A DNA stretch of 64,000 bases from Terrabacter sp. 28 (GCA_000955875.1 JYOE01000011.1:62001-126000); one strand, 5' to 3'. Positions 1-8,656 are shown, counted from the first letter of the stretch. The notes: generated by a model not told the origin, from the letters alone. A program made the numbers and translations.

Positions 1-177
1 CACGACGCCCAGCAGCAGCGGGGACGACACCGCGACGACCGCCGCGTCTGCCGCTGCTCCGGCGCCGTAACCGGCCCAGGCGACGAACACCGGAGCCACG
101 GCTTGCACCAGCACTGCCGTGAGGCATGCCCTCACGACCATGGCGTCCCCGCGCGGGGGCGCCGCCGACTCGATCAC
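1..177 (-). CDS. Membrane protein, N-terminal fragment (gene runs off the window)
   Basis: An open frame without stops runs from a GTG at 177 to the window edge. That GTG overlaps the stop of the upstream DUF1023 gene as GTGA, so it is probably translationally coupled. An internal ATG at 141 is the alternative start. The visible 59 residues are a short polar start followed by a long hydrophobic, Ala/Val-rich stretch, consistent with a signal anchor or first membrane helix. No family is recognisable from this much sequence. The tight coupling suggests it belongs to the same operon as the ESX-like protein and the hydrolase. Confidence 0.55.
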   Translation of the reverse strand, partial: MIESAAPPRGDAMVVRACLTAVLVQAVAPVFVAWAGYGAGAAADAAVVAVSSPLLLGVV

Positions 178-1940
178 GGGACCAGCCTCGGCCAACGCAG
201 CGGGTCTGAGCCCAGGCTCGGCCCCGTGGTGGTGCAGGCTCGCTCGTCGGCGCCCTGCAGGATGCGCAAGTCGGGACGTCCGGCGGCGACGGCGACGAGG
301 TTGTGCGCGCTGTCGGTACCCGCTCTCAGGTAGTCGGAGTGCCCGGCGGACGTACGGCCGACGTCGACGAAGCTGGACCGCGGTCGCATCCAGTGGTTGC
401 ACCCCGTGCCCGGCTGCTTGGGTGCGAACGTCGAGAGCCGCAGGGCGCCCCCGACCTCCTGCGGCCGTGTGCCGTGCACCATCCAGCCGTAGCCGAAGAC
501 GTCGTCGCCGATCGCGCCGAGGACGTTGAGGGCTCCCGGTCGGAGGGCGGTTCGCGCGAGGTCGGTGAAGGGCATCCCCGGAGCACCGAACACGGCGATG
601 TCGTCGATCCGGCTGGTGCGCAGGCTGGCGAACCCGGCGAGCGTGCCGCCGTAGGAGTGCGCCCACACGGTCTGGTGGGCCGGGCGCTGACGGGCGGCGT
701 CGACGCCGGTGACGAAGTCGGCGAGTGCTCCCGCGTTCTCGCGAGCGACCTTGGCGTTGAGGACGTTACGGTCGATCGACGACACGATCTCGTCCACCTG
801 CGGGGCGTCGTAACCCATCCACGTGATGACAGCGACGTCCTGCCCGCGAGCGATGGCGCGCGCCTCCGACCGCATACGCACGAACGTGTCGTCGTAGCGG
901 CGCAGATCGGCGCCGACCATCGTCGACAGTCCGCCGACGAAGGTGACGACGTGCTCCGCCCGGTCGACGTCGCCGACGGCGACGACAGCCCTGAGGTCGC
1001 GCTGGCGCGTGTCGACGAGCAGCAGCCGCCGAGGCCCTCCGTCTCGACGGGCGAGCACGTCACGCACCGCGCGTATGCCGTCCACCTGCTCGTGCGCCCG
1101 CGAGCGCTCCCGGGCGTTCCAGGGCGAGCCGTCGCGCCGCGCGTCCGACTCGCGGGCGACGGCCGCTCGCTCGGCTCGGTCGAGGAGCAGCAGGTTCGCC
1201 TCGTGACGGGCGGCGGCCGGCACGCCGTCTCGTGGACCGACCCACTCGGGTCGCTCGCGGATGGCCTGACGCTGCTCCTCGTCGGTGAGCGAACGCCACC
1301 AGGCTGCCGAGGCGAACACGCCGGCCGTCTGTGGCGGCGGCGCCAGGACGTCGCTCGGGGCCAGGTGGGACGCCGCGAGCCCCGGGCCGACCGCCCCTGT
1401 CGAGCGCGCTCCTCGCGCCGCGACGAGGAGCGAGTGCTGGAGCTCCTCGTCGGTCCTGGTGGCTGTCTGGGTGGCCTGCCGGAGGCAAGCGACGACCTCG
1501 CTCCTCAGCAGCTCGTCGAGCCGGGCCCGGTGCGCCTCGCCGACCGGGTCCCCCAGGGAGGCGCGAACGGGGAGGAAGAGCCGCCCGTCCTCGTCGACCC
1601 AGGCGCCCTCGTCGGCCGCCCGACGGTCGGCACGATCGACGAGGTCGAGCGCACTCTGCAGCCGGTGCGACGCCTCTCCCACGGCGTGGCCCGCGGCCGC
1701 GACGCTGCTCGCGAGCTGCCCGAGCCCAGCCACGACCGTGCCGTAGCGGTCGGCCGCGGCCGTCGCACCGGCCCCCGACCACCGGGGCGCGGCCGAGCGT
1801 CGCCAGAGCACCAGCTCGGACAGGACGACGAGGCGGCGGCGTCGCTCCTCCAGGCGCCGGCTCACCTCGAGCAGCACCTGGGGACGGCCTGCGCGGACAT
1901 CGCGCACCCGCAGGGCGCCGCCCGCCGCAGCCGCCGTCAT
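174..1940 (-). CDS. DUF1023-type alpha/beta hydrolase
   Basis: This 588-residue protein has a long helical, Arg/Ala-rich N-terminal half and a C-terminal alpha/beta-hydrolase domain from about residue 330. The nucleophile elbow AHSYGG places Ser at residue 429, and the late HSDYL...N signature is typical of DUF1023. That family is largely actinobacterial and is often encoded next to WXG100/ESX-like small proteins, as here. I start at the ATG at 1940, which overlaps the stop of the upstream small gene as ATGA. The longer frame to 2351 lies over that gene in another frame. The substrate is unknown. The helical N-terminus may pair with the upstream small protein (inference). Confidence 0.82.
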   Translation of the reverse strand: MTAAAAGGALRVRDVRAGRPQVLLEVSRRLEERRRRLVVLSELVLWRRSAAPRWSGAGATAAADRYGTVVAGLGQLASSVAAAGHAVGEASHRLQSALDLVDRADRRAADEGAWVDEDGRLFLPVRASLGDPVGEAHRARLDELLRSEVVACLRQATQTATRTDEELQHSLLVAARGARSTGAVGPGLAASHLAPSDVLAPPPQTAGVFASAAWWRSLTDEEQRQAIRERPEWVGPRDGVPAAARHEANLLLLDRAERAAVARESDARRDGSPWNARERSRAHEQVDGIRAVRDVLARRDGGPRRLLLVDTRQRDLRAVVAVGDVDRAEHVVTFVGGLSTMVGADLRRYDDTFVRMRSEARAIARGQDVAVITWMGYDAPQVDEIVSSIDRNVLNAKVARENAGALADFVTGVDAARQRPAHQTVWAHSYGGTLAGFASLRTSRIDDIAVFGAPGMPFTDLARTALRPGALNVLGAIGDDVFGYGWMVHGTRPQEVGGALRLSTFAPKQPGTGCNHWMRPRSSFVDVGRTSAGHSDYLRAGTDSAHNLVAVAAGRPDLRILQGADERACTTTGPSLGSDPLRWPRLVP

Positions 1941-2263
1941 CGGGCGCTGCGCCGGGGGTCGTCGCGCCGCGGGTCGTCCCCCGTGCCGAGTGCCTGCTGG
2001 ACCACGCGCTCCACGGCGTCGTAGCCGTCGGCCGCCAGACTCACGCACCGGCCGAGCTCGCGCAGCTCCCACTGCGCCGTCGCCAGTCGCGCCTGCCACG
2101 CGGCAGCCACCTGCGACCTGCCCGAGGCACAGCGGCCGCCCGGCAGCCCCACGGCGACCGGCCGCAGGTCGTCGGCGAGCCCGAGCCGCCGCACCTCGGC
2201 GAGCACCTCCTCGATCGTGGCGACGCCGGCGCGCAGCGCCCGGATGTCGATCTCGTACCTCAT
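1937..2263 (-). CDS. Small helical ESX/WXG100-like protein
   Basis: A 108-residue, mostly helical protein. It has an N-terminal amphipathic helix (YEIDIRALRAG), a Gly-Pro-containing turn and a second long helix around AAAWQARL. Size, two-helix layout and position directly before a DUF1023 hydrolase match the small type VII-associated proteins of actinobacteria, although a strict W-x-G turn is not visible. I start at the ATG at 2263; the frame extends further upstream but looks non-coding. It overlaps the hydrolase start by 4 nt. A role as chaperone or co-secreted partner is inference. Confidence 0.6.
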   Translation of the reverse strand: MRYEIDIRALRAGVATIEEVLAEVRRLGLADDLRPVAVGLPGGRCASGRSQVAAAWQARLATAQWELRELGRCVSLAADGYDAVERVVQQALGTGDDPRRDDPRRSAR

Positions 2264-2334
2264 CCCCTGCTCCCTTCCCGAGAGCAGCCACGCTAGGTCG
2301 CGGTCGCCGCGGCCGGTGCGCGTCATCCACAGCC

Positions 2335-2377
2335 CCGGCAAAGGGCACCAAAGGGCCGGCAAAGGGCCGGCAAAAGG
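2335..2377. repeat. Short tandem CCGGCAAAGGG-type repeat
   Basis: Four imperfect copies of a roughly 10-11 bp unit (cggcaaaggg) stand side by side about 70-115 bp upstream of the ESX-like gene. They sit in a gene-free stretch (2264-2568) that otherwise holds only the hairpin at 2395-2425 and one CGGCATAC motif at 2528. The spacing is near one helical turn, so a protein-binding array is possible, but no promoter is clear beside it. Confidence 0.5.
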
Positions 2378-2394
2378 AGCGGTGACACAGCAGA

Positions 2395-2425
2395 ACGCCG
2401 CACCCCCTCCTCAGGGGTGCGGCGT
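2395..2425 (-). terminator. Hairpin terminator after the LysM gene
   Basis: A perfect 12-bp stem (2395-2406 with 2414-2425) encloses a 7-nt loop, about 145 bp downstream of the LysM gene stop. The T-tract on the minus side is weak, as is common in high-GC actinobacteria. The stem is symmetric, so it could act on either strand. Confidence 0.55.
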
Positions 2426-2568
2426 CCGGGCGGGAACGGCGGGGTCGAAGCGCCGCATCCGCCAGCCGCTGGAGGTGGAGCCAACGCGGCCGATCGGAAG
2501 GGTCGAGGCACGCGGCCGCCAGCCGGACGGCATACGCAAGGGGCCTCAGACCCGGGAAACTCCGGGCG

Positions 2569-2982
2569 TCAGCGACCCGGGATGACGAGCTGCTGCCCCA
2601 CGTGGATCTCGGTGGTGCTGAGGCTGTTGGCGACCTGGAGCTCGACGACGCCGTCGGTGACGGGCAGCTGCGGGAGCTCGCGGGCCGCGATGCCCGACAA
2701 GGTCTGGCCCGCGGTGACGGTGACGATACGGGGCTCGCCCGAGGCCGAGGCGAGCTGGCCGGCGAGCCCGACGGCGAGCAGGGAGACGACTGCGGCGACG
2801 AGCAGGGCGACCACGAGGCGGCCGAACCGGGTCAGGCGCAGCGGCGGCTGGGCTGCACGGGCGGCACGAGCTGCACGGGCTGCGTCGCGCCCGGTCGGCA
2901 CGAGGACGAGATGCGGGCGTGCGGCGGGCCGCGGCTCGCTGGTCTGCTGCTGACGAACGGCCTCGAGGACGATGGCGCTCAT
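2569..2982 (-). CDS. LysM-domain membrane protein, SOS-controlled (DivS/ChiZ/YneA-like)
   Basis: A 137-residue protein with a basic, Ala/Arg-rich cytoplasmic N-terminus, one membrane helix at about residues 54-76 and an external LysM domain from about 84 to the end (VTVTAGQTLSGIA ... IHVGQQLVIPGR). The architecture and the divergent position beside lexA match SOS cell-division suppressors known as ChiZ/Rv2719c in mycobacteria, DivS in corynebacteria and YneA in bacilli. I start at the ATG at 2982, which has a strong AGGGGAGG ribosome site just upstream. A perfect LexA box lies 28 bp before the start codon. Inferred role: delaying septation during DNA damage through peptidoglycan or divisome contact. 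Confidence 0.8.
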   Translation of the reverse strand: MSAIVLEAVRQQQTSEPRPAARPHLVLVPTGRDAARAARAARAAQPPLRLTRFGRLVVALLVAAVVSLLAVGLAGQLASASGEPRIVTVTAGQTLSGIAARELPQLPVTDGVVELQVANSLSTTEIHVGQQLVIPGR

Positions 2983-3009
2983 GGTGACCTCCCCTTGCTG
3001 CTGATCTGG

Positions 3010-3023
3010 CGAACACGTGTTCG
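3010..3023 (-). promoter_or_regulatory. LexA (SOS) box in the LysM gene promoter
   Basis: CGAACACGTGTTCG is a perfect 14-bp palindrome matching the actinobacterial SOS consensus CGAAC-N4-GTTCG. It lies 28 bp upstream of the LysM gene ATG, beside a possible minus-strand -10 (TTCTAT, complement of 3024-3029). LexA binding here should repress the LysM gene until DNA damage. Confidence 0.85.
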
Positions 3024-3078
3024 ATAGAACGTCTGTACGATTTGTAGCACGTATGTTCGAGGAAGTCGAGACACGCAT

Positions 3079-3119
3079 CGAACAGGTGTTTGGCAACTGT
3101 GTTCGAACCTCGTTACTCT
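3079..3119 (+). promoter_or_regulatory. lexA promoter with an overlapping second LexA box
   Basis: A -35-like TTGGCA (3090-3095) and a -10-like TACTCT (3114-3119) are 18 bp apart. CGAACAGGTGTTTG (3079-3092) is a near-consensus SOS box that overlaps the -35, so LexA would repress its own gene. A further half-site, GTTCGAAC (3100-3108), lies inside the spacer. Together with the box at 3010-3023, one intergenic region serves both divergent genes. Confidence 0.7.
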
Positions 3120-3233
3120 TTCCTCACACCACACACCTCACCAGCCACCACTGACACTGGGTCCCGAGCGGCTTCCCGAGCGCCCGCGACCCCCGTTCAG
3201 CAGACGGTCTGACGAGCCGACGAAGGGGACACC

Positions 3234-3932
3234 ATGGGCGTGACCGAGCTTCCCGACCGCGAGACCGGCGACGGGCTGACCGTGCGTCAGCGGCGAGTGC
3301 TCGAGGTGATCCGCAACTCCGTCGACCGCCGGGGCTACCCGCCGAGCATGCGCGAGATCGGCGACGCCGTCGGCCTCGCAAGCCCCTCGAGCGTCTCCCA
3401 CCAGCTCAACGCGCTCGTGACCAAGGGCTACCTGCGACGTGACCCCAACCGGCCGCGCGCCCTCGAGATCGTCTCGCCCGACGCGACGGCGGAGGAGGTC
3501 GGCAGCCGCAGCGGCACCCATTACGACACCGAGACCGACTCGGGCGACGCCCGCCCCGAGGCCTCCTACGTCCCCGTCCTCGGGCAGATCGCCGCCGGCG
3601 TCCCGATCACGGCCGAGGAGGTCGTCGAGGACGTCTTCCCGCTGCCCAAGCAGCTCGTCGGCGAGGGCGACCTCTTCCTGCTCAAGGTCAACGGCGACTC
3701 CATGGTCGACGCGGCGATCTGCGACGGCGACTGGGTCGTCGTGCGCCAGCAGCAGCACGCCGAGAACGGCGACGTCGTCGCGGCGATGCTCGACAACGAG
3801 GCCACAGTGAAGACCTTCAAGCGCGTCGACGGCCATGTCTGGCTCATGCCGCACAACGAGGACTTCTCCCCCATCGACGGCGACCACGCGACGATCCTGG
3901 GCAAGGTCACCGCCGTCCTGCGCCGCATCTGA
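3234..3932 (+). CDS. lexA: LexA, SOS repressor and self-cleaving protease
   Basis: A 232-residue protein of usual actinobacterial length. Residues about 15-80 form the winged-helix DNA-binding domain ([24 protein letters not shown]). The C-terminal S24 domain carries the Ala121-Gly122 cleavage bond (IAAG), the nucleophile Ser156 (GDSM) and the general base Lys193 (TVKTF). RecA filaments are known to trigger self-cleavage in this family. The start codon ATG follows GAAGGGG. The gene is divergent from the LysM gene and is autoregulated through the box at its -35. All catalytic residues are present. Confidence 0.97.
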   Translation: MGVTELPDRETGDGLTVRQRRVLEVIRNSVDRRGYPPSMREIGDAVGLASPSSVSHQLNALVTKGYLRRDPNRPRALEIVSPDATAEEVGSRSGTHYDTETDSGDARPEASYVPVLGQIAAGVPITAEEVVEDVFPLPKQLVGEGDLFLLKVNGDSMVDAAICDGDWVVVRQQQHAENGDVVAAMLDNEATVKTFKRVDGHVWLMPHNEDFSPIDGDHATILGKVTAVLRRI

Positions 3933-4017
3933 CGGGCCGCCGGGGCTGCGTCCGACAGGCGCATCGCCCCGGCCCACGCCAGACTCTGGAGACGTGAGTC
4001 CTGCAGAGGAGACCACC

Positions 4018-4920
4018 ATGGGCGCCGGGCGCACCCGCGACGTCGTCTACACCTACCGCTACCTGCGGGGCGCGATGATCGCACTCCTGCTCATGCTGCT
4101 GCTCTCGGTCGGCTACCAGTGGTGGTGGGAGACCGACCACAGCTGCTGGCTCGGGTCGATCAGCGCGTACTACTACACGCCCGCGCGCACGGTCTTCGTC
4201 GGCTCCCTCTGTGCGCTCGGGGCCAGCCTCATCGCCTACAAGGGGCACTCTTCCGAGGAGGACGTATTGCTCAACTTCTCGGGCGTCATGGCGTTCGTCG
4301 TCGCCATGGTCCCGACGGTGCCCGACTTCAGCTGCGGACCCAACGCCTACACCCAGACGCCCGCCGAGATCGCGGCGGCGGTGCGCAACAACATCTGGTC
4401 GCTCGTCGTGGTCGCGGCCATCGGTGCCGTCATCGTGGCGGCCCTGAAGCGGGGTGCCATGGTGCGCGACGCCGCCGCGCGCCCCACCGCGCGCTCGGTG
4501 GTCGTGACCCTGGCCTGCGCCGGTGTCCTCCTCGTCGAGCTGGCCCTCTTCCTCGTCCTGCGCGACCGCTTCATCGCGATGAGCCACGGCATCGCGGCGG
4601 CCACGATGGTGGCCGGCGTCATCGCCGTCATGGTGCTGAGCGCGCTGCGCACCGAGGAGCGGCACCGGGCCGTCGGTGACGACTCCGGTCGCGGTTACCG
4701 CCGCATCTACCTCGCCATCGCCGTCGCGCTCACGGCCGCCCTCGCCGCGACGGTCGTCGCGGCGCTGACCGTGACGGGCTTCGCCCACCTCGTCCTCGTC
4801 GCCGAGGTCATCGTCATCGTGCTCTTCGCGACGTACTGGGGCGTCCAGACGAAGGAGCTGTGGGACCTCGGTGAGGTCTCCGCCGACGAGGCTCGCGACG
4901 TCGGCGCCCGGGCGGAGTGA
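4018..4920 (+). CDS. Polytopic membrane protein of unknown function
   Basis: A 300-residue protein with about seven hydrophobic helices. The first starts near residue 20, and a Cys-containing external loop holds SCWLGSISAYYYTPART. A second conserved-looking segment reads FVGSLCALGASLIAYKG. I chose the ATG at 4018, which follows an AGAGGAG ribosome site; the frame stays open upstream but overlaps lexA. The family is frequent in actinobacteria as a hypothetical membrane protein, and I know no tested function. It converges on the sirtuin gene with a 31-bp gap. Confidence 0.7.
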   Translation: MGAGRTRDVVYTYRYLRGAMIALLLMLLLSVGYQWWWETDHSCWLGSISAYYYTPARTVFVGSLCALGASLIAYKGHSSEEDVLLNFSGVMAFVVAMVPTVPDFSCGPNAYTQTPAEIAAAVRNNIWSLVVVAAIGAVIVAALKRGAMVRDAAARPTARSVVVTLACAGVLLVELALFLVLRDRFIAMSHGIAAATMVAGVIAVMVLSALRTEERHRAVGDDSGRGYRRIYLAIAVALTAALAATVVAALTVTGFAHLVLVAEVIVIVLFATYWGVQTKELWDLGEVSADEARDVGARAE

Positions 4921-4951
4921 CGGCCGCATCGACGGTCCTCCTGGGTCCAGG

Positions 4952-5908
4952 TCAGTGGCCGAGCGCCTTGCGCAGTGCGGTCAGCGTCTGGCCCAGCGGC
5001 GCGTGCAGCCGGATCGTCGCCTCCGCGTCGCCGCGAGTGGCCGACCGGGTCACGATGGCGACGGGGACGTCGCGCTGGTGGGCCCGCCGCACGAAGCGGT
5101 AGCCGCTCATCACCGACAACGACGACCCGAGGACCAGCACGGCCCCGGCCGCCTCGACGAGGCCGAAGACCCGCTCCACCAGGGTCTTGGGCACGGACTC
5201 GCCGAAGAAGACGACGTCGGGCTTGACGGTGTCGTTGCCGCAGACGAGGCACCGCGGAGCGTGGAAGGTCTCGACGAGCGCGTCCGCGAGCACGATGTCG
5301 CCGTCGGGCCGCACCTGCTCGCCCCACTGCGAGCCCACCGAGGCAGCCGCCTCGGCGAAGCGGGCCATGAAGCCGGGGTTGGCCTCGGTCATCCTCTCGT
5401 GCAAGCCGATTCGCGACGTGTACTCACCACAGGTGAGACAGACCGCGCGCTCGAGCGAGCCGTGCAGCTCGACGACGTCCGTCGCTCCTGCCGCCTGGTG
5501 CAGACCGTCGACGTTCTGGGTGATCACCGGACCGACGTAGCCCGCGCGCTGCAGGTCGGTGACGACGCGGTGGCCCTCGTTGGGCGACGCGGCGTTGAAC
5601 CGCTGCCACCCGATGTAGCTGCGGGCCCAGTAGCGGCGCCGGGCGTCGCTGCTCCCGGCGAACTCGCCATAGGTCATCGGCTCGACTCGTCGGGTCCCGT
5701 CGGGCCCGCGGTAGTCGGGGATGCCCGACTCGGTGGAGAGGCCCGCCCCGCTCAGCACCGCGACGCCCCCGCCGCTCACGAGGTCGACGAGGTCGTCCAA
5801 CGTGCCGAGGTCGTGCGTCTCGAGCGGCAGCGTGCGCGACGTCGAGAGGCGTGTCGTCGCGCCGGCGCTGCCGGTGGGGCGAGGAGGTATGCCGGTCGGC
5901 TGGTGCAC
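4952..5908 (-). CDS. Sir2-family NAD-dependent protein deacylase
   Basis: A 318-residue sirtuin. The NAD-binding motifs are GAGLSTESGIPDYRG and TQNVDGLH, and the catalytic His lies in VELHGS. Two Cys pairs (CLTC and CLVC) can bind the structural zinc. The motif set fits the SirTM/class II-like branch better than the short CobB type, because there is a long insert between the two Cys pairs. It removes acyl groups from lysines using NAD+ in the cytosol. The start is a GTG at 5908, since no ATG lies upstream of the Rossmann motif. It is divergent from the LysR gene, whose operator may also affect this promoter (inference). Confidence 0.9.
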   Translation of the reverse strand: MHQPTGIPPRPTGSAGATTRLSTSRTLPLETHDLGTLDDLVDLVSGGGVAVLSGAGLSTESGIPDYRGPDGTRRVEPMTYGEFAGSSDARRRYWARSYIGWQRFNAASPNEGHRVVTDLQRAGYVGPVITQNVDGLHQAAGATDVVELHGSLERAVCLTCGEYTSRIGLHERMTEANPGFMARFAEAAASVGSQWGEQVRPDGDIVLADALVETFHAPRCLVCGNDTVKPDVVFFGESVPKTLVERVFGLVEAAGAVLVLGSSLSVMSGYRFVRRAHQRDVPVAIVTRSATRGDAEATIRLHAPLGQTLTALRKALGH

Positions 5909-5967
5909 CCGGTCAGCCTACGTCTCCGAGCCGGCGTCACCCGAGCGTGCAGAAGTGACGGAAAACC

Positions 5968-5982
5968 ATAATCACCGGTTAT
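5968..5982 (+). promoter_or_regulatory. Probable LysR-type operator at the lysR start
   Basis: ATAATCACCGGTTAT is an A/T-flanked inverted repeat containing the T-N11-A pattern of LysR-family sites. It ends only 9 bp before the regulator's ATG at 5992. A/T-rich DNA is rare in this window, so the element stands out. It overlaps a CATAAT that could be a -10. Autorepression of the regulator, and perhaps control of the divergent sirtuin gene, is inferred. Confidence 0.5.
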
Positions 5983-5991
5983 GATCGGTCC

Positions 5992-6939
5992 ATGATCGAT
6001 GCTGCGGGCCTACGGGTCATGAAGGCCATCGCCGACGAGGGAAGCTTCACGAGCGCCGCCAACGCCCTCGGCTTCACCCAGCCGGCCATCTCGCAGATGG
6101 TGCGACGTCTGGAGCAGCGCACCGGCACGGTGCTCGTCGAGCGCTACGGCCGGCAGGTCCGGCTCACGGAGGCCGGCCAGGTGCTGGCGCGTCACGCCGT
6201 GGGGGTCCTCGCCGCCCTCGACGCGGCCGAGGAGGAGATCACCGCGATCGCCGGCCTGCGCGCCGGTCGCGTGCGCCTCCAGGCGTTCCCCAGCTCGTCC
6301 GCCACGCTCGTGCCGCGAACCCTCGCGATCCTCAAGTCCAAGCACCCCGACATCACGGTGACCTTCACCGAGGCCGAGCCGCCCGAGTCGCTGGCCGCCC
6401 TGCGCAACGGCGACTGCGACGTCGCCGTCGCCTTCGCCTACGAGGGGGGCGACCTCGGCGAGCTCGAGGAGGACCTCTCGCTCCTCGTGACCCGCCGCCT
6501 CATGGACGACGAGGTGCGCCTCGTCGTGCCCGGCTCGCACCCCCACGCGGGCGACGCGGCCGCGGTGCTCACCGACTTCTCCGGCGACGAGTGGATCGCC
6601 GGCTGTCCGCGGTGCCGGGGCCACCTGCTCTCGCTCGCCGACACCGCCGGCTTCCGGCCGAACGTCGCCTTCGAGACCGAGGACTACGTCGCCCAGCTCG
6701 GCCTCGTCACGGCCGGCCTCGGGGTGGCCCTCGTGCCCGACCTCATCCTCAACGCGGCCAAGCACGACGACGTCGCGACCCTGCCCCTGTCGCCGGCCTC
6801 GCGACGACAGATCCTCGCGGTGACGACCCCCGACCTGCAGCGCGTGCCTGCCGTGGCCGCGGCGCTCGACGCCCTGTGCGAGGCCGCCGGCGCCGACCCC
6901 GCGACCTCCACCGCCGAGCTCGTGGGTGCGAAGGCCTGA
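5992..6939 (+). CDS. LysR-family transcriptional regulator
   Basis: A 315-residue protein with the N-terminal winged helix (residues 1-60: GSFTSAANALGFTQPAISQMVRRLE) and a periplasmic-binding-protein-like effector domain from about residue 90. Length and architecture are standard. The effector domain contains CPRCRGH near residue 205, an unusual Cys pair for the family that could bind a metal or sense redox state (inference). ATG start. A LysR-type palindrome lies just upstream. The next gene downstream, ggt, is separated by a terminator-like hairpin, so the target is unclear. Confidence 0.92.
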   Translation: MIDAAGLRVMKAIADEGSFTSAANALGFTQPAISQMVRRLEQRTGTVLVERYGRQVRLTEAGQVLARHAVGVLAALDAAEEEITAIAGLRAGRVRLQAFPSSSATLVPRTLAILKSKHPDITVTFTEAEPPESLAALRNGDCDVAVAFAYEGGDLGELEEDLSLLVTRRLMDDEVRLVVPGSHPHAGDAAAVLTDFSGDEWIAGCPRCRGHLLSLADTAGFRPNVAFETEDYVAQLGLVTAGLGVALVPDLILNAAKHDDVATLPLSPASRRQILAVTTPDLQRVPAVAAALDALCEAAGADPATSTAELVGAKA

Positions 6940-6955
6940 CCCTCCGGACACTCCC

Positions 6956-6994
6956 GCCGGTCACGACGCCGCGCCAGACGTCGTCGTGACCGGC
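6956..6994 (+). terminator. Hairpin between lysR and ggt
   Basis: A perfect 13-bp stem (6956-6968 with 6982-6994) with a 13-nt loop lies between the LysR stop and the ggt ATG at 7006. It most likely ends the lysR transcript. Its closeness to ggt (11 bp) means ggt would need a promoter inside or just before the hairpin. Confidence 0.55.
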
Positions 6995-7005
6995 AGAATG
7001 CGGTC

Positions 7006-8529
7006 ATGACACGGGTCGCTCTCGCTGCCACCGGTCCCGCACCCCTCGAGGCAGGCCTCGAGGCGGCGGCCGACGGCGGCAACGCGGTCGACGCCGCCAT
7101 CGCAGCGGCGCTCAGCGCGATGAGCACCGAGCCCGGTGTCGTGAGCCTGATGGGCGGCGCCTACGTCAACGTGTGGCCCGCCGGCGCCGACCCCGTCGTC
7201 GTCGACGGCAACGTCGAGATGCCGGGCCGTGGCCTCGACGCGTCGGCCTTCGGGCACGGCGTCCGCGAGGTGCGCACCGACTACGGCGGCGGCGTGACCA
7301 TCGGCGCCGGACACGGCTCGGTCGCGAACTCCGGTGCCCTGCAGGCGCTCTCGCTCGCTCGCGACAGGTTCGCCGTGCTGCCGTGGCGACGGCTCGTCGA
7401 GCCGTCCGCGCGCGCCTGCCGCGAGGGCTACCGCATCGGCGCCGCTGCCGCCCTCTACCTCGGCATCGTGCGCGACACCCTCTTCGGCGACGACGCCGAG
7501 GCCCACGCCCTCGTGACCGGCGCGGACGGCGGCGCCGTGCAGCCCGGCGAGACCTGCCTCAACGTCGACCTCGCCGACATCCTCGAGCTGCTCGCCGTGC
7601 AGGGGGTGTCCCTCTTCACGACCGGCGCCGTCGGTCGGGTGCTCGTGGATGACATGGCCGCGAACGGTGGGCTCGTCACGGCGGCCGACCTGACGGCATA
7701 CGAGGCGGTGGTGCGCACCCCGACGATGCGGTCGGTGGGCACGTGGAGCGTCGCCCTCAACCCGCCTCCGTCGGTCGGCGGCCCGATGCTCGCCGCGATG
7801 CTCGGGCAGCTCGCCCGGCACGAGCACTGGACCTGGCCCGAGGTCATCGACATCCAGCGCCACGTGCTCGCCTACCGCCTCTCGGTGCACGACCGCTCAC
7901 GCGACCTCGACGCGGACGGTCACGCCCTGCTCGAGTCGGTCGAGCGCCACGGCCTCGCCGGTCTGCCGACCTCGGCGTCCACCGCCCACGTGTCCGCGGT
8001 CGACGAGCACGGAAACGCCTGTGCCATCACCATGTCCGCCGGCTACGGCGCCGGCATGGTGATCCCCGGCACGGGCATCCTGCTCAACAACGCACTGGGC
8101 GAGCCCGAGCTCAACCGGCTGGGTCTGCACGCGGTGCCTCCCGGCACACGACTCGCGTCGAACATGGCCCCGACGACCGCGCGAAGCGCCGTCGGGGCCG
8201 CTCTGGCGGTCGGCTCCCCCGGCGCCGACCGCATCACGACGGCGCTGATGCAGGTGCTGGGTCGCAGCCTGCTCCTGGGCGACGACCTCCAGCACGCCAT
8301 CGACGCCCCTCGGCTGCACGTGCGCTTCCTCGAGGACGGTTCGCCGCGGGTCGAGCACGAGCCCTCCGATGAGATCGCCGCCGCTGTCAGCGCCCAGGGG
8401 CTGCCCGCGCACCGCTACCCGGGCCCGCACATGTACTTCGGCGGCGTCGGCGCGGCCCTCCTCGGAGCCGGCGGGCTCGTCGCGGCGGGCGACGCGCGGC
8501 GCGAGGCCGCCGTGGGGGTATCTCCTTGA
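7006..8529 (+). CDS. ggt: Gamma-glutamyltranspeptidase family protein
   Basis: A 507-residue Ntn-hydrolase precursor. The N-terminal part begins with the family's GNAVDAAIAAALS segment. The autocleavage and nucleophile Thr is residue 326 (STAHVSAVDEHGNA), followed by the conserved GAGMVIPGTGILLNN. The family cleaves gamma-glutamyl bonds, for example in glutathione or gamma-glutamyl conjugates, after self-processing into two chains. No obvious signal peptide is visible (it begins MTRVALAATGP), so this is probably a cytosolic member. It is slightly shorter than the secreted enzymes, which have about 580 residues. The substrate cannot be named from sequence. Confidence 0.9.
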   Translation: MTRVALAATGPAPLEAGLEAAADGGNAVDAAIAAALSAMSTEPGVVSLMGGAYVNVWPAGADPVVVDGNVEMPGRGLDASAFGHGVREVRTDYGGGVTIGAGHGSVANSGALQALSLARDRFAVLPWRRLVEPSARACREGYRIGAAAALYLGIVRDTLFGDDAEAHALVTGADGGAVQPGETCLNVDLADILELLAVQGVSLFTTGAVGRVLVDDMAANGGLVTAADLTAYEAVVRTPTMRSVGTWSVALNPPPSVGGPMLAAMLGQLARHEHWTWPEVIDIQRHVLAYRLSVHDRSRDLDADGHALLESVERHGLAGLPTSASTAHVSAVDEHGNACAITMSAGYGAGMVIPGTGILLNNALGEPELNRLGLHAVPPGTRLASNMAPTTARSAVGAALAVGSPGADRITTALMQVLGRSLLLGDDLQHAIDAPRLHVRFLEDGSPRVEHEPSDEIAAAVSAQGLPAHRYPGPHMYFGGVGAALLGAGGLVAAGDARREAAVGVSP

Positions 8530-8656
8530 CGGACCTGCCCGGCGCGCAGGATCGCCCGTCGGCACCGGGCACCCGCATTCTTCGCGAACGCCACCCATCC
8601 GACGAGCAGCCCGCGCCGAACCCTTGTGCGTCGACCCCTACGAGAGGCCTTCTTCG

